Positions 31,560-40,561 of a stretch of 64,000 bases of DNA are shown piece after piece. Source of the DNA: Saccharospirillum sp965652395 (GTDB lineage: Bacteria; Pseudomonadota; Gammaproteobacteria; Pseudomonadales; Natronospirillaceae); the NCBI GenBank assembly GCA_965652395.1, contig CBFGUW010000019.1, forward strand, positions 1 to 64,000, written 5' to 3'. How positions within the stretch are numbered: position 1 is the first letter of the stretch; each line of letters begins with the position of its first letter. The notes beneath the pieces were generated by a model. The model did not search any database. It was not told where the DNA came from and saw nothing but the letters and a program-made list of their open reading frames with translations. A program made the translations under genes and the position numbers.

Positions 31560-32867
31560 ATGAAAAACACCGCTCTCAGCCTGACCGCCTTGATCGCGAG
31601 CATCATACTTCTGATCACCGGCAGCGCCTTTCTCAGCACTTTGCTTGGGTTGCGGTTGAGTATCGAGGGCTTCAGTGCCACCGTCATCGGTTGGACATTG
31701 GTGTTTTATTCCGTCGGCTTTGTCGGCGGGACCTTATTCGCTGCAAAAATCATTGAACGCGTGGGCCATATCCGAGCTTTCGCCGTCTTCGCGGCTGTGC
31801 TTGCCTCGGCCATTCTGGTTCATCCCATGGTCGTCCAGGCAGGGCTCTGGGGTGGCTTACGGGCTGTGGCCGGGTTCGTTATGGCAGGGTTGATGATCGT
31901 GATGGAAAGCTGGTTCAGCAGCCGGGCCGACAACAGCAATCGCGCCAGCCTGTTTGCGATATACCAGATCGTGTTCTTTCTCTCTACGGCGGCAGGCCAG
32001 GTCATGATCCGCATCGGCGACCCGGCGGATTTCATCCCTTTTTCCGTGGCCGCCATTCTTGTTGTGCTGGCACTGACGCCCCTGGCAATGACACGCCAGC
32101 CGTCACCGAGTATCGAGCACGGCCAGCGGATGTCGCTGAAACAATTGTTCCGTACCTCACCGGTCGGAACGCTCGGGGCTCTGGTAGCCGGGCTGTTGAT
32201 CAGCTCGTTTTACACCATGGGGCCGGTCTATGCCGACCGTATCAATTTAAACGTTGGTCAGATTTCCAACTTCATGGCCTCTGCAATTCTGGCCGCTATG
32301 ATTCTGGCATGGCCCATCGGCCGCTTCTGCGATCGATACGACCGTTATCGGATCATCCTGGTCGCCGCAGCCATCGCCGGAGGGTGCAGCCTGGTAGCCG
32401 CATTGATCGGCAACTTTAATATGGTGCTGCTGATTCTGTTCGTCGGGTTGTATATGGGTATCGCCGCGGCCCTCTACCCTATCGCGGTCGCCATCACGAA
32501 TGACTTAATGGAATCCCACCAGATCACGGCGGCGAGCACGGCATTGTTGCTCAGCTATGGTGTCGGCAGTTGTATCGGGCCGATCCTGAGTTCGTTATTC
32601 ATGGGTGTGCTGGGGCCGAGTGGTTTGTTTATCAGCAATGCGCTTATTCTCGGTGCTCTGATGGTTTTTATTATCGCAGGCACCCGCGCACGAAGCCCAG
32701 CCGAGACGCAGGAAAGCTTTTATACCGTCATGCCGGAAGCCAGCCTGGGGCTGGAAGAACTGGATCCCAGGAATACGGATTTCAATAGCGGCGAAGAGGA
32801 GCCTGAAACAGCCCAACAGCCGTTTGAAACTGATGTGGAAGAGGATTTGAAAGCTACGGATGCTTGA
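31560..32867 (+). CDS. MFS transporter, YcaD-like
   Basis: The 435-residue inner-membrane protein has about 12 transmembrane segments up to residue 375, followed by an acidic cytosolic tail of about 55 residues (NSGEEEPETAQQPFETDVEEDL). The two halves each carry a loop motif (RVGHIRAFAV after TM2, and FCDRYDRYRIILV after TM8). The family match is to YcaD, a major facilitator whose substrate is not known. ATG at 31560 follows GGGAGAGATCC. The neighbouring genes give no hint of substrate. Confidence 0.83.
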   Translation: MKNTALSLTALIASIILLITGSAFLSTLLGLRLSIEGFSATVIGWTLVFYSVGFVGGTLFAAKIIERVGHIRAFAVFAAVLASAILVHPMVVQAGLWGGLRAVAGFVMAGLMIVMESWFSSRADNSNRASLFAIYQIVFFLSTAAGQVMIRIGDPADFIPFSVAAILVVLALTPLAMTRQPSPSIEHGQRMSLKQLFRTSPVGTLGALVAGLLISSFYTMGPVYADRINLNVGQISNFMASAILAAMILAWPIGRFCDRYDRYRIILVAAAIAGGCSLVAALIGNFNMVLLILFVGLYMGIAAALYPIAVAITNDLMESHQITAASTALLLSYGVGSCIGPILSSLFMGVLGPSGLFISNALILGALMVFIIAGTRARSPAETQESFYTVMPEASLGLEELDPRNTDFNSGEEEPETAQQPFETDVEEDLKATDA

Positions 32868-32883
32868 GCAGGCGCTGGGCAGC

Positions 32884-33384
32884 TCATTGTCCGTCGGTCG
32901 GGGAAGTATCAAGCTTTTTTGTCATACCAATGACCACAGTGGAAAAACCAAGCGCGGAATTGAAGTTAATCATAGCTTGGTTCAGGGTATGCACTTGCGT
33001 CCGAACTTCTTTCAAGCCCTGATTGCGAAGCCAAACTTCCACGTTCGCCTTAAGATTTTTGGCAATTCCCCGTCGTCTGTAGTCTGGACGCACCCATAAC
33101 GATATCAAATACGCCAAAGGCTCCTGTTCTTCAAACTGTGCCCAATGCAACCCAATAATCTGGGCCGTGTCATTCTTGGCGAGAAGAACATAATTGATCT
33201 TGTTGGACTGACCGGCTAATTGCATTTTGGCACGGTCCAGGCTGACTTCCGTAACCTCGTGCCCGGCATTCCATTCAAGCGGACAGGCGCAATGCAAATA
33301 GGCAACTTCCGACACCTCCTCACTGTTTTCAGGGTTCAAAGGTTCGAAAGACACCTCCAAACAGTTAGGGTTAATCTTCTTCAT
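32884..33384 (-). CDS. GNAT-family N-acetyltransferase
   Basis: The 166-residue protein has a GNAT core: LAYLISLWVRPDYRRRGIAKNLKANVEVWL, with RRRGIAKNL as the acetyl-CoA loop, and a C-terminal INFNSALGFSTVVIGMTKKL. The N-terminal half is variable. Substrate unknown. It overlaps the end of the upstream membrane-protein gene by four bases and is convergent with the MFS gene (17 bases apart). Confidence 0.85.
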   Translation of the reverse strand: MKKINPNCLEVSFEPLNPENSEEVSEVAYLHCACPLEWNAGHEVTEVSLDRAKMQLAGQSNKINYVLLAKNDTAQIIGLHWAQFEEQEPLAYLISLWVRPDYRRRGIAKNLKANVEVWLRNQGLKEVRTQVHTLNQAMINFNSALGFSTVVIGMTKKLDTSPTDGQ

Positions 33385-33746
33385 GAGGTAGGCGCCCTCC
33401 GCAACCCCTTTTTGGTGGGGAATAGGCAGAGTAATAATGCTACTGCCCCGCCACCGAGGGTATACAGGTAGGCGGTCTTATCGAGGGGAGGTAGGTCAGG
33501 TCTGAGGACTCCCCAAGCAATTAATGCCCCAACAAAAAACAATACAATCGATGTTAAAGCAGGCTGTCGGGGGGCTGCCAAATACGCCATAAGGACGACA
33601 CCAAAAGCCGCAAAAAAACCTGATACGGTATCGTCATCCCACCCTATATACAAAGCCACCATCAGCCCACACACTCCGAATAGCACGAATGAACCGACGA
33701 TGGCAAAAAACCAGATAGTCCAACCTTCCAATAGATCCTTCTGCAT
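33381..33746 (-). CDS. Small four-helix membrane protein of unknown function
   Basis: The 121-residue protein has four hydrophobic segments (about residues 11-31, 40-56, 62-80 and 92-108) and a basic C-terminus (FPTKKGLRRAPTS). No family is recognised. It is translationally coupled to the following GNAT gene (ATGA overlap), which suggests the two act together or only share a transcript. ATG at 33746 follows AGGAGACGAGT. Confidence 0.65.
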   Translation of the reverse strand: MQKDLLEGWTIWFFAIVGSFVLFGVCGLMVALYIGWDDDTVSGFFAAFGVVLMAYLAAPRQPALTSIVLFFVGALIAWGVLRPDLPPLDKTAYLYTLGGGAVALLLCLFPTKKGLRRAPTS

Positions 33747-33798
33747 ACTCGTCTCCTTGTCTTGTTACCTGAGTCGCCCACTGCAGAGGCGAGCGCCA

Positions 33799-33913
33799 GC
33801 TGTCAGGTAGGCTTATCAAGGGTGGTCCGCATCATGGATGATGCGGACCAGGCCCCGCGGACGGGTTGAGTGGGCGGCATCCCGCACGACCCTTGATGAG
33901 CCTACCTGACAGC
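33799..33913 (+). repeat. Three-way-junction palindromic element, copy 2
   Basis: Outer arms 33799-33823 and 33889-33913 pair at 24 of 25 positions (the one difference allows G-U). Directly next to the left arm lies a perfect 12-bp hairpin GGTCCGCATCAT-gg-ATGATGCGGACC (33824-33849). The spacer to the right arm is 39 bases and GC-rich. It lies upstream of the 33381-33746 gene and downstream of galU. Confidence 0.85.
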
Positions 33914-33993
33914 CGGTGCGTATCCAGGCAATACATTGAGCCGCGACCTCCGAAACTTGAGGAATTAAGAAGCTGGTAGTGGGTCGATATGCC

Positions 33994-34836
33994 TCAAGTC
34001 AACAGACCCTTCTTATACAAATTCTCATAGCAGTAATTCGTCGCTTCAACAAAACCTTCGACGGAACCACAGTCAAACCGGGTTCCTTTGAAACGGTAAG
34101 CCATCACCACGCCATCCTGAGCCTGTTGCATCAGGGCGTCAGTGAGCTGGATTTCGTTATTCTTACCGGGAGGGGTTTCGCGCAGAATATCGAAGATATC
34201 CGGAGTGAGGATGTAGCGGCCGATCACTGCCAGGTTGCTGGGGGCATCTTCTTTCTTGGGCTTCTCCACCATGCTTTTCACACGGTAGAGACCGTCTTTC
34301 ATTTCTTCGCCTTCGATGACGCCGTACTTATGGATTTCATCTTCCGGCACTTCCATCACGGCTACGACACTGCAGCGGAACTGCTTGAACACTTTTACCA
34401 TCTGGCCGAGCACGCTGTCGAAACCTTCTTCCGGTATACAAAGGTCATCCGCCAATACCACACCAAAGGGTTCGCTACCCATCAGGGTTTCACCGGCCAG
34501 AATGGCATGCCCGAGGCCTTTCATTTCTTTCTGGCGGGTAAAGGAGAAAATGCCTTCGTCCATCACATGACGGATGGATTTCAGGTAGATTTCCTTTGAA
34601 GAACCGTTTATTTGATGTTCCAGTTCGTAGGAAATATCGAAGTGGTCGGCGATGGCGCGTTTACCGCGCCCGGTGACGAAACCGATCTGGTTCAGGCCGG
34701 CTTCGATGGATTCCTCAACCCCATACTGCACCAAGGGTTTGTTAACCACCGGCAGCATTTCTTTGGGCAGAGCCTTGGTGGCTGGCAGAAAACGGGTGCC
34801 GTACCCGCCTACGGGAAACAAACATTTGCGAATCAT
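33994..34836 (-). CDS. galU: UTP-glucose-1-phosphate uridylyltransferase
   Basis: GalU makes UDP-glucose from UTP and glucose 1-phosphate for polysaccharides and osmolytes. The 280-residue nucleotidyltransferase has the NTP-binding start LFPVGGYGTRFLPATKALPKEMLPVVNKP, VLADDLCIP with the metal Asp, VEKPKKEDAPSNLAVIGRYIL, and RFDCGSVEGFVEATNY. It is divergent to a GH13_18 phosphorylase that can release glucose 1-phosphate, so the two may be linked in sugar metabolism. Confidence 0.96.
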   Translation of the reverse strand: MIRKCLFPVGGYGTRFLPATKALPKEMLPVVNKPLVQYGVEESIEAGLNQIGFVTGRGKRAIADHFDISYELEHQINGSSKEIYLKSIRHVMDEGIFSFTRQKEMKGLGHAILAGETLMGSEPFGVVLADDLCIPEEGFDSVLGQMVKVFKQFRCSVVAVMEVPEDEIHKYGVIEGEEMKDGLYRVKSMVEKPKKEDAPSNLAVIGRYILTPDIFDILRETPPGKNNEIQLTDALMQQAQDGVVMAYRFKGTRFDCGSVEGFVEATNYCYENLYKKGLLT

Positions 34837-35063
34837 TTCACATCCTCTGCTGTGTATGTTGGCTACCTGCTGAATACATTCACCAGGGTGTTACAACCAG
34901 TCTTGCAATTCCCTGACCACGATACTGAATGTGGCGCGGTGTTTGCCATATCACTCTCCAGAGAGTGGCTCAGCGCGCCGGGTGCACAGCTTTGGCGCAT
35001 TGAACAGGCAGGTTTAGCGGCAGCCTCTGAATTTGCGGCCATTCTGCACTAAATTGGAACTGG

Positions 35064-35078
35064 GCACCATGGTGGTGC
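35064..35078. promoter_or_regulatory. Palindrome in front of the phosphorylase gene
   Basis: GCACCATGGTGGTGC has six-base arms GCACCA and TGGTGC around TGG. It resembles an NtrC-type site (GCAC...GTGC) and lies 41 bp before the phosphorylase start. Such sites normally sit farther upstream of a sigma-54 promoter, and no -24/-12 promoter is convincing here, so a different repressor may use it. Confidence 0.4.
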
Positions 35079-35119
35079 GATGGCCGCGACCATGATACAC
35101 CAAAGCGTGGGAGAGTTAG

Positions 35120-36856
35120 ATGACAGAACAAACCAATGGACTCGAGACCCTGCGTGAATCGGCCGAACGAAGGCTGGCGTTTCTGTATGGGCAGGAACAG
35201 GCGCAGGATGTCACCGACCGCCTGCTGGGTCTGGTGCAACGCTATCGAAGCGCCATTTACCACCATACCCAGGCTCCGGGGTGGAGCGAGCGGGATACCC
35301 TGCTCATCACCTACGGCGACGCCATCCGCCACCGTGATGAACCCGGTCTGCTGCAGCTTGAACGCTTCCTGGAGCATTTCTATACAGACCTGATCACCAA
35401 CATTCATCTGTTGCCATTCTATCCCTACAGCTCAGATGACGGCTTCTCGGTGATCGATTTCAAACAGGTCCGCGACACCGTGGGTCAGTGGGACCATATC
35501 GATGCCCTCGCCCGTCGCTTCGGCATCATGTTCGACCTGGTCCTGAATCACTGTTCAAGAGAGAACCTCTGGTTTATCGAGTTCATTCAAAACCAGGAAC
35601 CGGGGTGCAACTACTTTCTGGAACTCGACCCGAAGACCGATGTATCCCTGGTGACCCGCCCGCGCAGTTCTCCACTGCTCGCACCCATCAACACCCATCG
35701 CGGCACCCGCTATGTGTGGGCGACCTTCAGCGAGGATCAGATCGACCTCAATTACAGCAACCCCGATGTCCTTCTGGCAATGATGGATGTATTCCTGTTC
35801 TACCTCTCAAAAGGCGCCCGTCTGGTCCGTCTGGATGCCGTGGCTTTTCTCTGGAAACGCCTGGGAACCTCCTGCATTCACCTGCCGGAAACCCATGAGG
35901 TGGTCAAACTGATGCGCGACATTGTCGATGCCGTGGCGCCCTGGGCCATCCTGGTGACCGAAACCAATGTACCCCATACGGAGAACCTGTCGTATTTCGG
36001 AGATGGCGACGAAGCGGCCATGGTCTACCAATTCGCCCTGCCCCCTTTGGTGCTTTATACCCTGAACCGGGGCAATGCCGACCTCCTGACCAACTGGGCG
36101 ATGACGCTGGCCCCGCCACCCGCCGGAGGCACCTACCTTAATTTTACCGCCAGCCATGACGGCATCGGCCTGAGGGCGTTGGAAGGCATTCTGCCAAACT
36201 ACGAAATCCAAAGCCTGCTCGACTGCATGCATCAGTTTGGCGGCTATGTCAGCATGAAAGCGAACCCGGACGGACGCGACACCCCTTACGAAATCAACAT
36301 CAGCTATTACGATGCGCTACGCGGCACCCGAACCGGATCCGACCAGTGGCAGGTGGAGCGATTCATTTGCTCCCAGACGCTAATGATGAGCCTGCAGGGG
36401 ATTCCGGCTTTTTATCTGCAATCCCTGATCGCCACTCCGAACGACCTGGCTGGCGTCGAGCGAACCGGACGACTGAGATCAATCAATCGTAAGATCTGGA
36501 CCTGGTCGGAACTGAACCAAGTGATGACTGACAACCGCCACCCTTCTCATATTGTCAGCCGCGAACTGGCCCGAAGGATAAGCATTCGGAAGACGCTGTC
36601 GGCGTTCCATCCAGATGCCCGGCAACGAGTCGAAGACATTGTTTCAACCTTGTTTGTTGTTCGCAGAGAAGGCACTCGGGAACGGGTTTACGCTGTGTTC
36701 AACGTGACCGCTTCGGTTCAAGTGCTGCCATTGCAGCGGTTACTGGCGAGCTCGGACGGGGAAAGGGTCACGGACGTTATCGGCGAGACTGACTATCGGC
36801 TTGATGACGAACTGACATTGCAGCCTTACCAATGCGCCTGGTTGGTGTTTCGGTGA
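35120..36856 (+). CDS. GH13_18 sugar phosphorylase, probably glucosylglycerate phosphorylase
   Basis: The 578-residue alpha-amylase-fold enzyme has the catalytic Asp in GARLVRLDAVAFLWKRLG, the acid/base Glu in ILVTETNVPH and the third Asp in FTASHDGIGLR. FYPYSSDDGFSVIDFKQV and LVLNHCSRENLWF are typical of subfamily GH13_18. Sucrose phosphorylases are about 490 residues; the extra N-terminal helix region and the TRPRSSPLL, ATFSEDQIDLN blocks match the larger YcjM/glucosylglycerate phosphorylase group. It would release glucose 1-phosphate from the compatible solute glucosylglycerate, but substrate is inferred. GGAGA precedes the ATG. It is divergent to galU. Confidence 0.85.
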   Translation: MTEQTNGLETLRESAERRLAFLYGQEQAQDVTDRLLGLVQRYRSAIYHHTQAPGWSERDTLLITYGDAIRHRDEPGLLQLERFLEHFYTDLITNIHLLPFYPYSSDDGFSVIDFKQVRDTVGQWDHIDALARRFGIMFDLVLNHCSRENLWFIEFIQNQEPGCNYFLELDPKTDVSLVTRPRSSPLLAPINTHRGTRYVWATFSEDQIDLNYSNPDVLLAMMDVFLFYLSKGARLVRLDAVAFLWKRLGTSCIHLPETHEVVKLMRDIVDAVAPWAILVTETNVPHTENLSYFGDGDEAAMVYQFALPPLVLYTLNRGNADLLTNWAMTLAPPPAGGTYLNFTASHDGIGLRALEGILPNYEIQSLLDCMHQFGGYVSMKANPDGRDTPYEINISYYDALRGTRTGSDQWQVERFICSQTLMMSLQGIPAFYLQSLIATPNDLAGVERTGRLRSINRKIWTWSELNQVMTDNRHPSHIVSRELARRISIRKTLSAFHPDARQRVEDIVSTLFVVRREGTRERVYAVFNVTASVQVLPLQRLLASSDGERVTDVIGETDYRLDDELTLQPYQCAWLVFR

Positions 36857-36885
36857 GCGCAGCGCTCTCGGCACTTGGAGGAGAG

Positions 36886-36914
36886 TACCGCCACTGGTTG
36901 GCCCAGTGGCGGTA
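36886..36914. terminator. Hairpin between the phosphorylase and lysE
   Basis: TACCGCCACTGG (36886-36897) and CCAGTGGCGGTA (36903-36914) form a perfect 12-bp stem with a five-base loop, between two convergent genes. There is no T-run directly after it, although ttattt follows a few bases later. Confidence 0.65.
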
Positions 36915-36921
36915 GCGGGTG

Positions 36922-37527
36922 TTATTTCAAAATAAAGACAACACTCAAAGCGGTCAGTAAGCCCAGCGTCCCGTTGAACCAACGCCGTTTAACCGGGTCC
37001 TGCAACCAGCGCCGCAATTGACTGCCCAGCGCGGCCCAAAAACCGCAACAGGGATAAGTCATCACCGCGAACGCCGCTGCCACGATCAAAGCGCTGGGCC
37101 AATAGGCGTCGCCCGGCAAACTGAAGGTGGCGACACCGGTGACCGCCATGGCCCAGGCCTTGGGGTTCACGATCTGGAACAAGGCCGCCTGCCACCACCG
37201 CATGGGGTGGGTTTCCCCATCCGCACTCTGAATGCCACCGGCCGTGGCAATTTTCCAGGCCAACCACAACAAATAAAGGGAACCTGCCACTTTGAGCCCC
37301 CAATGCACCTGGGGAACGGCCAGCAGAATCGCCCCCACTCCGCCCGCCACCAAGAGATTGAGGCTTAAAAAGCCGACAAAAATTCCCGTAATGTGTGGCA
37401 TGGTGCGTTTAAAACCAAAATTCACACCGGAGGCGGTGACCATGAGGTTATTCGGCCCCGGCGTGATGGTGACACTTAAAGTAAACAACAAGAGCGGAGC
37501 GATAAAACTCAGCGTTAATGGGTCCAC
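36922..37527 (-). CDS. LysE/RhtB-family amino acid exporter
   Basis: The 201-residue inner-membrane protein has about six transmembrane segments. The family start is visible: PLLLFTLSVTITPGPNNLMVTASGVNFGFKRTMPHITGI, containing TPGPNN. Members export Thr, homoserine, Lys or related compounds; substrate is unknown here. It is the third gene of a likely alaX-phzF-lysE operon and overlaps phzF by 13 bases. The set suggests handling of a small amino acid or its toxic analogue under the divergent MocR regulator. Confidence 0.88.
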   Translation of the reverse strand: MDPLTLSFIAPLLLFTLSVTITPGPNNLMVTASGVNFGFKRTMPHITGIFVGFLSLNLLVAGGVGAILLAVPQVHWGLKVAGSLYLLWLAWKIATAGGIQSADGETHPMRWWQAALFQIVNPKAWAMAVTGVATFSLPGDAYWPSALIVAAAFAVMTYPCCGFWAALGSQLRRWLQDPVKRRWFNGTLGLLTALSVVFILK

Positions 37528-38306
37528 TCTACGAATCCTCTTAAATAGGTTTTAGCCTGACCGCGCATCAGCACCCGGTCTCCTTTCAGAACGCAATCGA
37601 TTTGACCGGGGCGACTCGAAATCTGCCGACCGACCAGCGAGGTTTTATTCAGCTTTTCAGCCCAATAAGGCGCCAGAACCGAATGCGCTGAACCGGTTAC
37701 CGGGTCTTCCTGAATTCCGACGTTGGGCCCACCGAAATAACGGGAGACAAAATCGACACCCGGCAATTCACTGGCAGCGGTCAGAATGACGCCCGAGGCC
37801 AGGGTTTCGCAATCTGCGAAATGGCGGTTGAAAGCAGCGACGTCCGCTTCGGTGGCCAGCACCACCAACTCTTTTGTCGCAGTACGAACGTCAATGGGTT
37901 CCATGCCCAAACGTTCGGATACTTCATTACTCAGTTGAGACGGCTCGCTGAGAATGGCTGGAAAATCCAATTCAATGCGCCCTTCAACCTGTCGCACTTT
38001 CAGTTCGCCACTGGCACTGTTAAACCGAATTTCATCGTGCGGCCATTGCAATTCTCGCCACAACACATGAGCACTGGCCAGGGTGCCGTGACCGCACAAC
38101 GGAACTTCGTGGCTCGGTGTGAACCAACGAATTCGCCACGCCTCGCCTTCGGGCCAGATAAAGGCGGTTTCAGATAAGTTGTTCTCCTGCGCCAGTTTCT
38201 GCATCACCTCTTCCGACAGCGGTGCCTGCAACGGCATGACGGCGGCAGGGTTGCCTTGGAAGACTTCGTCCGCAAAGGCGTCTACTTGATATAGGGGATG
38301 TGCCAT
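37515..38306 (-). CDS. PhzF-family isomerase/epimerase-like protein
   Basis: The 263-residue protein belongs to the PhzF superfamily, which has a diaminopimelate-epimerase fold. It begins YQVDAFADEVFQGNPAAVMPL with the family GNPAAV motif; the catalytic-type Glu is in NNLSETAFI, and VPLCGHGTLASAHVLW and QEDPVTGSAHSVLAPYW are both conserved. The reaction is not known for most members. It lies between alaX and lysE and overlaps lysE, so it probably shares their task. Confidence 0.9.
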   Translation of the reverse strand: MAHPLYQVDAFADEVFQGNPAAVMPLQAPLSEEVMQKLAQENNLSETAFIWPEGEAWRIRWFTPSHEVPLCGHGTLASAHVLWRELQWPHDEIRFNSASGELKVRQVEGRIELDFPAILSEPSQLSNEVSERLGMEPIDVRTATKELVVLATEADVAAFNRHFADCETLASGVILTAASELPGVDFVSRYFGGPNVGIQEDPVTGSAHSVLAPYWAEKLNKTSLVGRQISSRPGQIDCVLKGDRVLMRGQAKTYLRGFVEWTH

Positions 38307-38321
38307 GAATGCCTCCTTGGG

Positions 38322-39023
38322 CTAGTCAACCAACTCGATATTGATCCGTTTGTTCTGTTTGCCTTTGCTTTTGATACTGGGAATTCGTACTTCACCAATC
38401 TCAGCGATGTTTTTTAGATGAGTGCCGCCACAGGGCTGAAAATCGAGCCCGTCAATCCGGACCATGCGAATGTCACCGTGCCCACGAGGAGGTTTTACGC
38501 TCATGGTGCGTACCAGTTCCGGCTGTTCATCCAGAATGCTTTCCGGCAGCCATTCGGTGCTTACAACCGCGCCCTGTTTGATAAGGGCATTCAGTTGCGC
38601 CTCCAGTTCGGTTTTGTCGACCGGAGACGTCAGGTCGAATTCCGCCCGGCTTTGGTCGGTGCCCACGTTGCCGCCGGTCACCGGGTCTTTTATCAGATGA
38701 CACAGCACATGCAGGCAGGTGTGCATCCGCATGTGGCGGTAACGACGCTCCCAGTTGAGTGTCAGCACGGCTTGATCACTAGCGGTAACTTCCGGCGCTT
38801 CGGCCAGGTGATGCTCGATTTGGCTGCGGTCCCGGCTGTAGCGGGTATCGATAATTTCAATCGTCTGGCCGTTAATACGGACCTGGCCTGTGTCTCCGGG
38901 CTGACCGCCGCCATGGGGATAAAACAGGGTGTCTGCCAGTACGAGGCGCTGGTCTTCCAGGGAAACCACTTCGGTGGTTAATTCGGTCTGGTAGGGGTCA
39001 CGATAGAACTGATAAAGACTCAT
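38322..39023 (-). CDS. Free-standing alanyl-tRNA editing protein (AlaX-like)
   Basis: The 233-residue protein matches the editing domain of alanyl-tRNA synthetase and hydrolyses mischarged tRNA(Ala). Zinc motifs are visible: LFYPHGGGQPGDTG, MRMHTCLHVLCHLI (His pair) and FQPCGGTHLKNIAEIG (Cys-x3-His). Substrates in the family are Ser-tRNA(Ala), or Gly. It is the first gene of the operon with phzF and lysE, 15 bases from phzF. The pairing with an amino-acid exporter suggests protection from an excess of a misactivated amino acid. Confidence 0.9.
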   Translation of the reverse strand: MSLYQFYRDPYQTELTTEVVSLEDQRLVLADTLFYPHGGGQPGDTGQVRINGQTIEIIDTRYSRDRSQIEHHLAEAPEVTASDQAVLTLNWERRYRHMRMHTCLHVLCHLIKDPVTGGNVGTDQSRAEFDLTSPVDKTELEAQLNALIKQGAVVSTEWLPESILDEQPELVRTMSVKPPRGHGDIRMVRIDGLDFQPCGGTHLKNIAEIGEVRIPSIKSKGKQNKRINIELVD

Positions 39024-39037
39024 CCGGCCAAATTCCT

Positions 39038-39051
39038 TTGTATCGATACAA
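39038..39051. promoter_or_regulatory. Perfect palindrome in the alaX / MocR divergent promoter region
   Basis: TTGTATCGATACAA is a perfect 14-bp palindrome, 15 bp upstream of the alaX start and about 110 bp upstream of the MocR-type gene. It could be the regulator's binding site, though MocR proteins often use direct repeats. Confidence 0.55.
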
Positions 39052-39162
39052 TTGAGACGATTTTAAAATTGCTTGCCTTCATTCGGTGAAAAGAGCTTAG
39101 ACAAAAGCAAACAATTGCAGTGTAATAGGCGGACATTTGACTGCAAGCATTACTTTGTCACC

Positions 39163-40554
39163 ATGACAATTCTATCGATCGAAGGCTATACCGGCCCAAA
39201 ATACAAAGCACTCGCCAACCGGATTGAACAAGCGGTTCAGGAAGGGGCGCTTCGCCCCGGCGACCGTCTGCCCACTCACCGCCAACTGGCCGAGGAGCTG
39301 GGGGTCACCGTGGGCACCGTTACCCGCGCCTATGCCGAAGCGGAACGCCGCCGTCTGGTGGAAGCCCGGGTTGGCAGCGGCACCTTTATCCGGGGCTCCT
39401 CGCTTCCCGGCAAGCTGTTTCAAGTGCAGGATTCCACCGTCGATACCGGCATCGATCTGGGTTTCAGCATTGCACTGGAAGTCGGGCAGGCCGACCAGTT
39501 GAAAAAAACGCTGGCACGCCTGCAGGATTCGCCCGTGTTACCGCACCTGTTGCGCTACCAATCGGAATTCGGGTTGGAACACCATCGCGAGGCGGGTCGC
39601 CAATGGCTTCTCAATACCGGCCTGGGTAATTTCAACCGCGATGATCTGATTGTCACTCTGGGAGGGCAGCACGGCTTTTTCGTGAGCTTGCAGGCCCTGC
39701 TGCAGGCCGGTGACGGCCTGGCGTGCGAAGGCCTCACCTACCCCGGTCTGGTGGCGGCCGCCAATCAGCTGAGCCTGCGGCTGATGCCGATGCAATACGA
39801 CGCCGAAGGCATGATCCCCGAGGCGCTGGAATCCCAGTGCTTAAGGCACCCCCCTCGTGTGCTCTACCTGATGACGCGCATGCAGAACCCGACGGGCGGG
39901 GCGATGTCGGCACAACGCATCGATGAACTGGCTTTCATCTGCCGCCAATACCAGATCACCGTGATTGAAGACGATGTTCAGGGCTGCCTCGGCGCGCCGG
40001 AAGCACCTTCTTTCTCGGCTCGCCATCCGGACATGACCGTGACGGTTACCAGCTTGTCCAAAGCCTTGTGCGGCGGCCTCCATGTTGGCTTTTTGAGAGC
40101 TCCAGAGCGTTGGGTCCCGGCGATAGGCGCCGCCGCCCGCGCCACCTGTTGGATGGCGATTCCGCTGACCACGGAAATCGCCTGCGACTGGCTGGCCACG
40201 GGCTATGGCTATGAATTGCTGGCCACTCAGAAAGAGGAAATACAGTGGCGCCAGGATGCCGTGCGCCAACGTTTGAACGAGGCGGGGCTGGATTGCCGCT
40301 GTGGCGGCTTCAATATCTGGGTGGAACTGCCGCAACCCTGGAGGGCTGCCAAACTGGTCGACCTGGCCGCCGAACATAACATTCGAATCAAACCGGCCGA
40401 AGTGTTTGCCGCCGGACAGTTCGCGGCGCCCCAGGCCATTCGGCTGTGCGTCGGCGGACGCGTTCAGCGGGAAACACTGCTACAGGCCATAGACACCTTG
40501 ATAGAACTGATACAAAGCCCCGGCTATGCACGGGATTCACTGGTCAACATTTGA
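39163..40554 (+). CDS. MocR-type regulator: GntR helix-turn-helix with aminotransferase domain
   Basis: The 463-residue protein has a winged helix at residues 10-75 (YKALANRIEQAVQEGALRPGDRLPTHRQLAEELGVTVGTVTRAYAEAERR) and a fold-type I aminotransferase domain after about residue 90. The PLP lysine is in TVTSLSKALCGGLHVGF and the Asp in VIEDDVQG; the PTG segment MTRMQNPTGGAMS is present. Such regulators sense amines or amino acids through PLP. ATG at 39163 is chosen although no strong ribosome site precedes it; the frame is open to 39073. It is divergent to alaX-phzF-lysE, its likely target, and seven bases upstream of rarD. Confidence 0.9.
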   Translation: MTILSIEGYTGPKYKALANRIEQAVQEGALRPGDRLPTHRQLAEELGVTVGTVTRAYAEAERRRLVEARVGSGTFIRGSSLPGKLFQVQDSTVDTGIDLGFSIALEVGQADQLKKTLARLQDSPVLPHLLRYQSEFGLEHHREAGRQWLLNTGLGNFNRDDLIVTLGGQHGFFVSLQALLQAGDGLACEGLTYPGLVAAANQLSLRLMPMQYDAEGMIPEALESQCLRHPPRVLYLMTRMQNPTGGAMSAQRIDELAFICRQYQITVIEDDVQGCLGAPEAPSFSARHPDMTVTVTSLSKALCGGLHVGFLRAPERWVPAIGAAARATCWMAIPLTTEIACDWLATGYGYELLATQKEEIQWRQDAVRQRLNEAGLDCRCGGFNIWVELPQPWRAAKLVDLAAEHNIRIKPAEVFAAGQFAAPQAIRLCVGGRVQRETLLQAIDTLIELIQSPGYARDSLVNI

Positions 40555-40561
40555 GGGGATC

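Noticed and set aside
35050..35085. A sigma-54 promoter around the GCACCATGGTGGTGC palindrome
   Set aside because: The GG and GC dinucleotides can be placed but the flanking consensus is poor and the palindrome would overlap the promoter itself.
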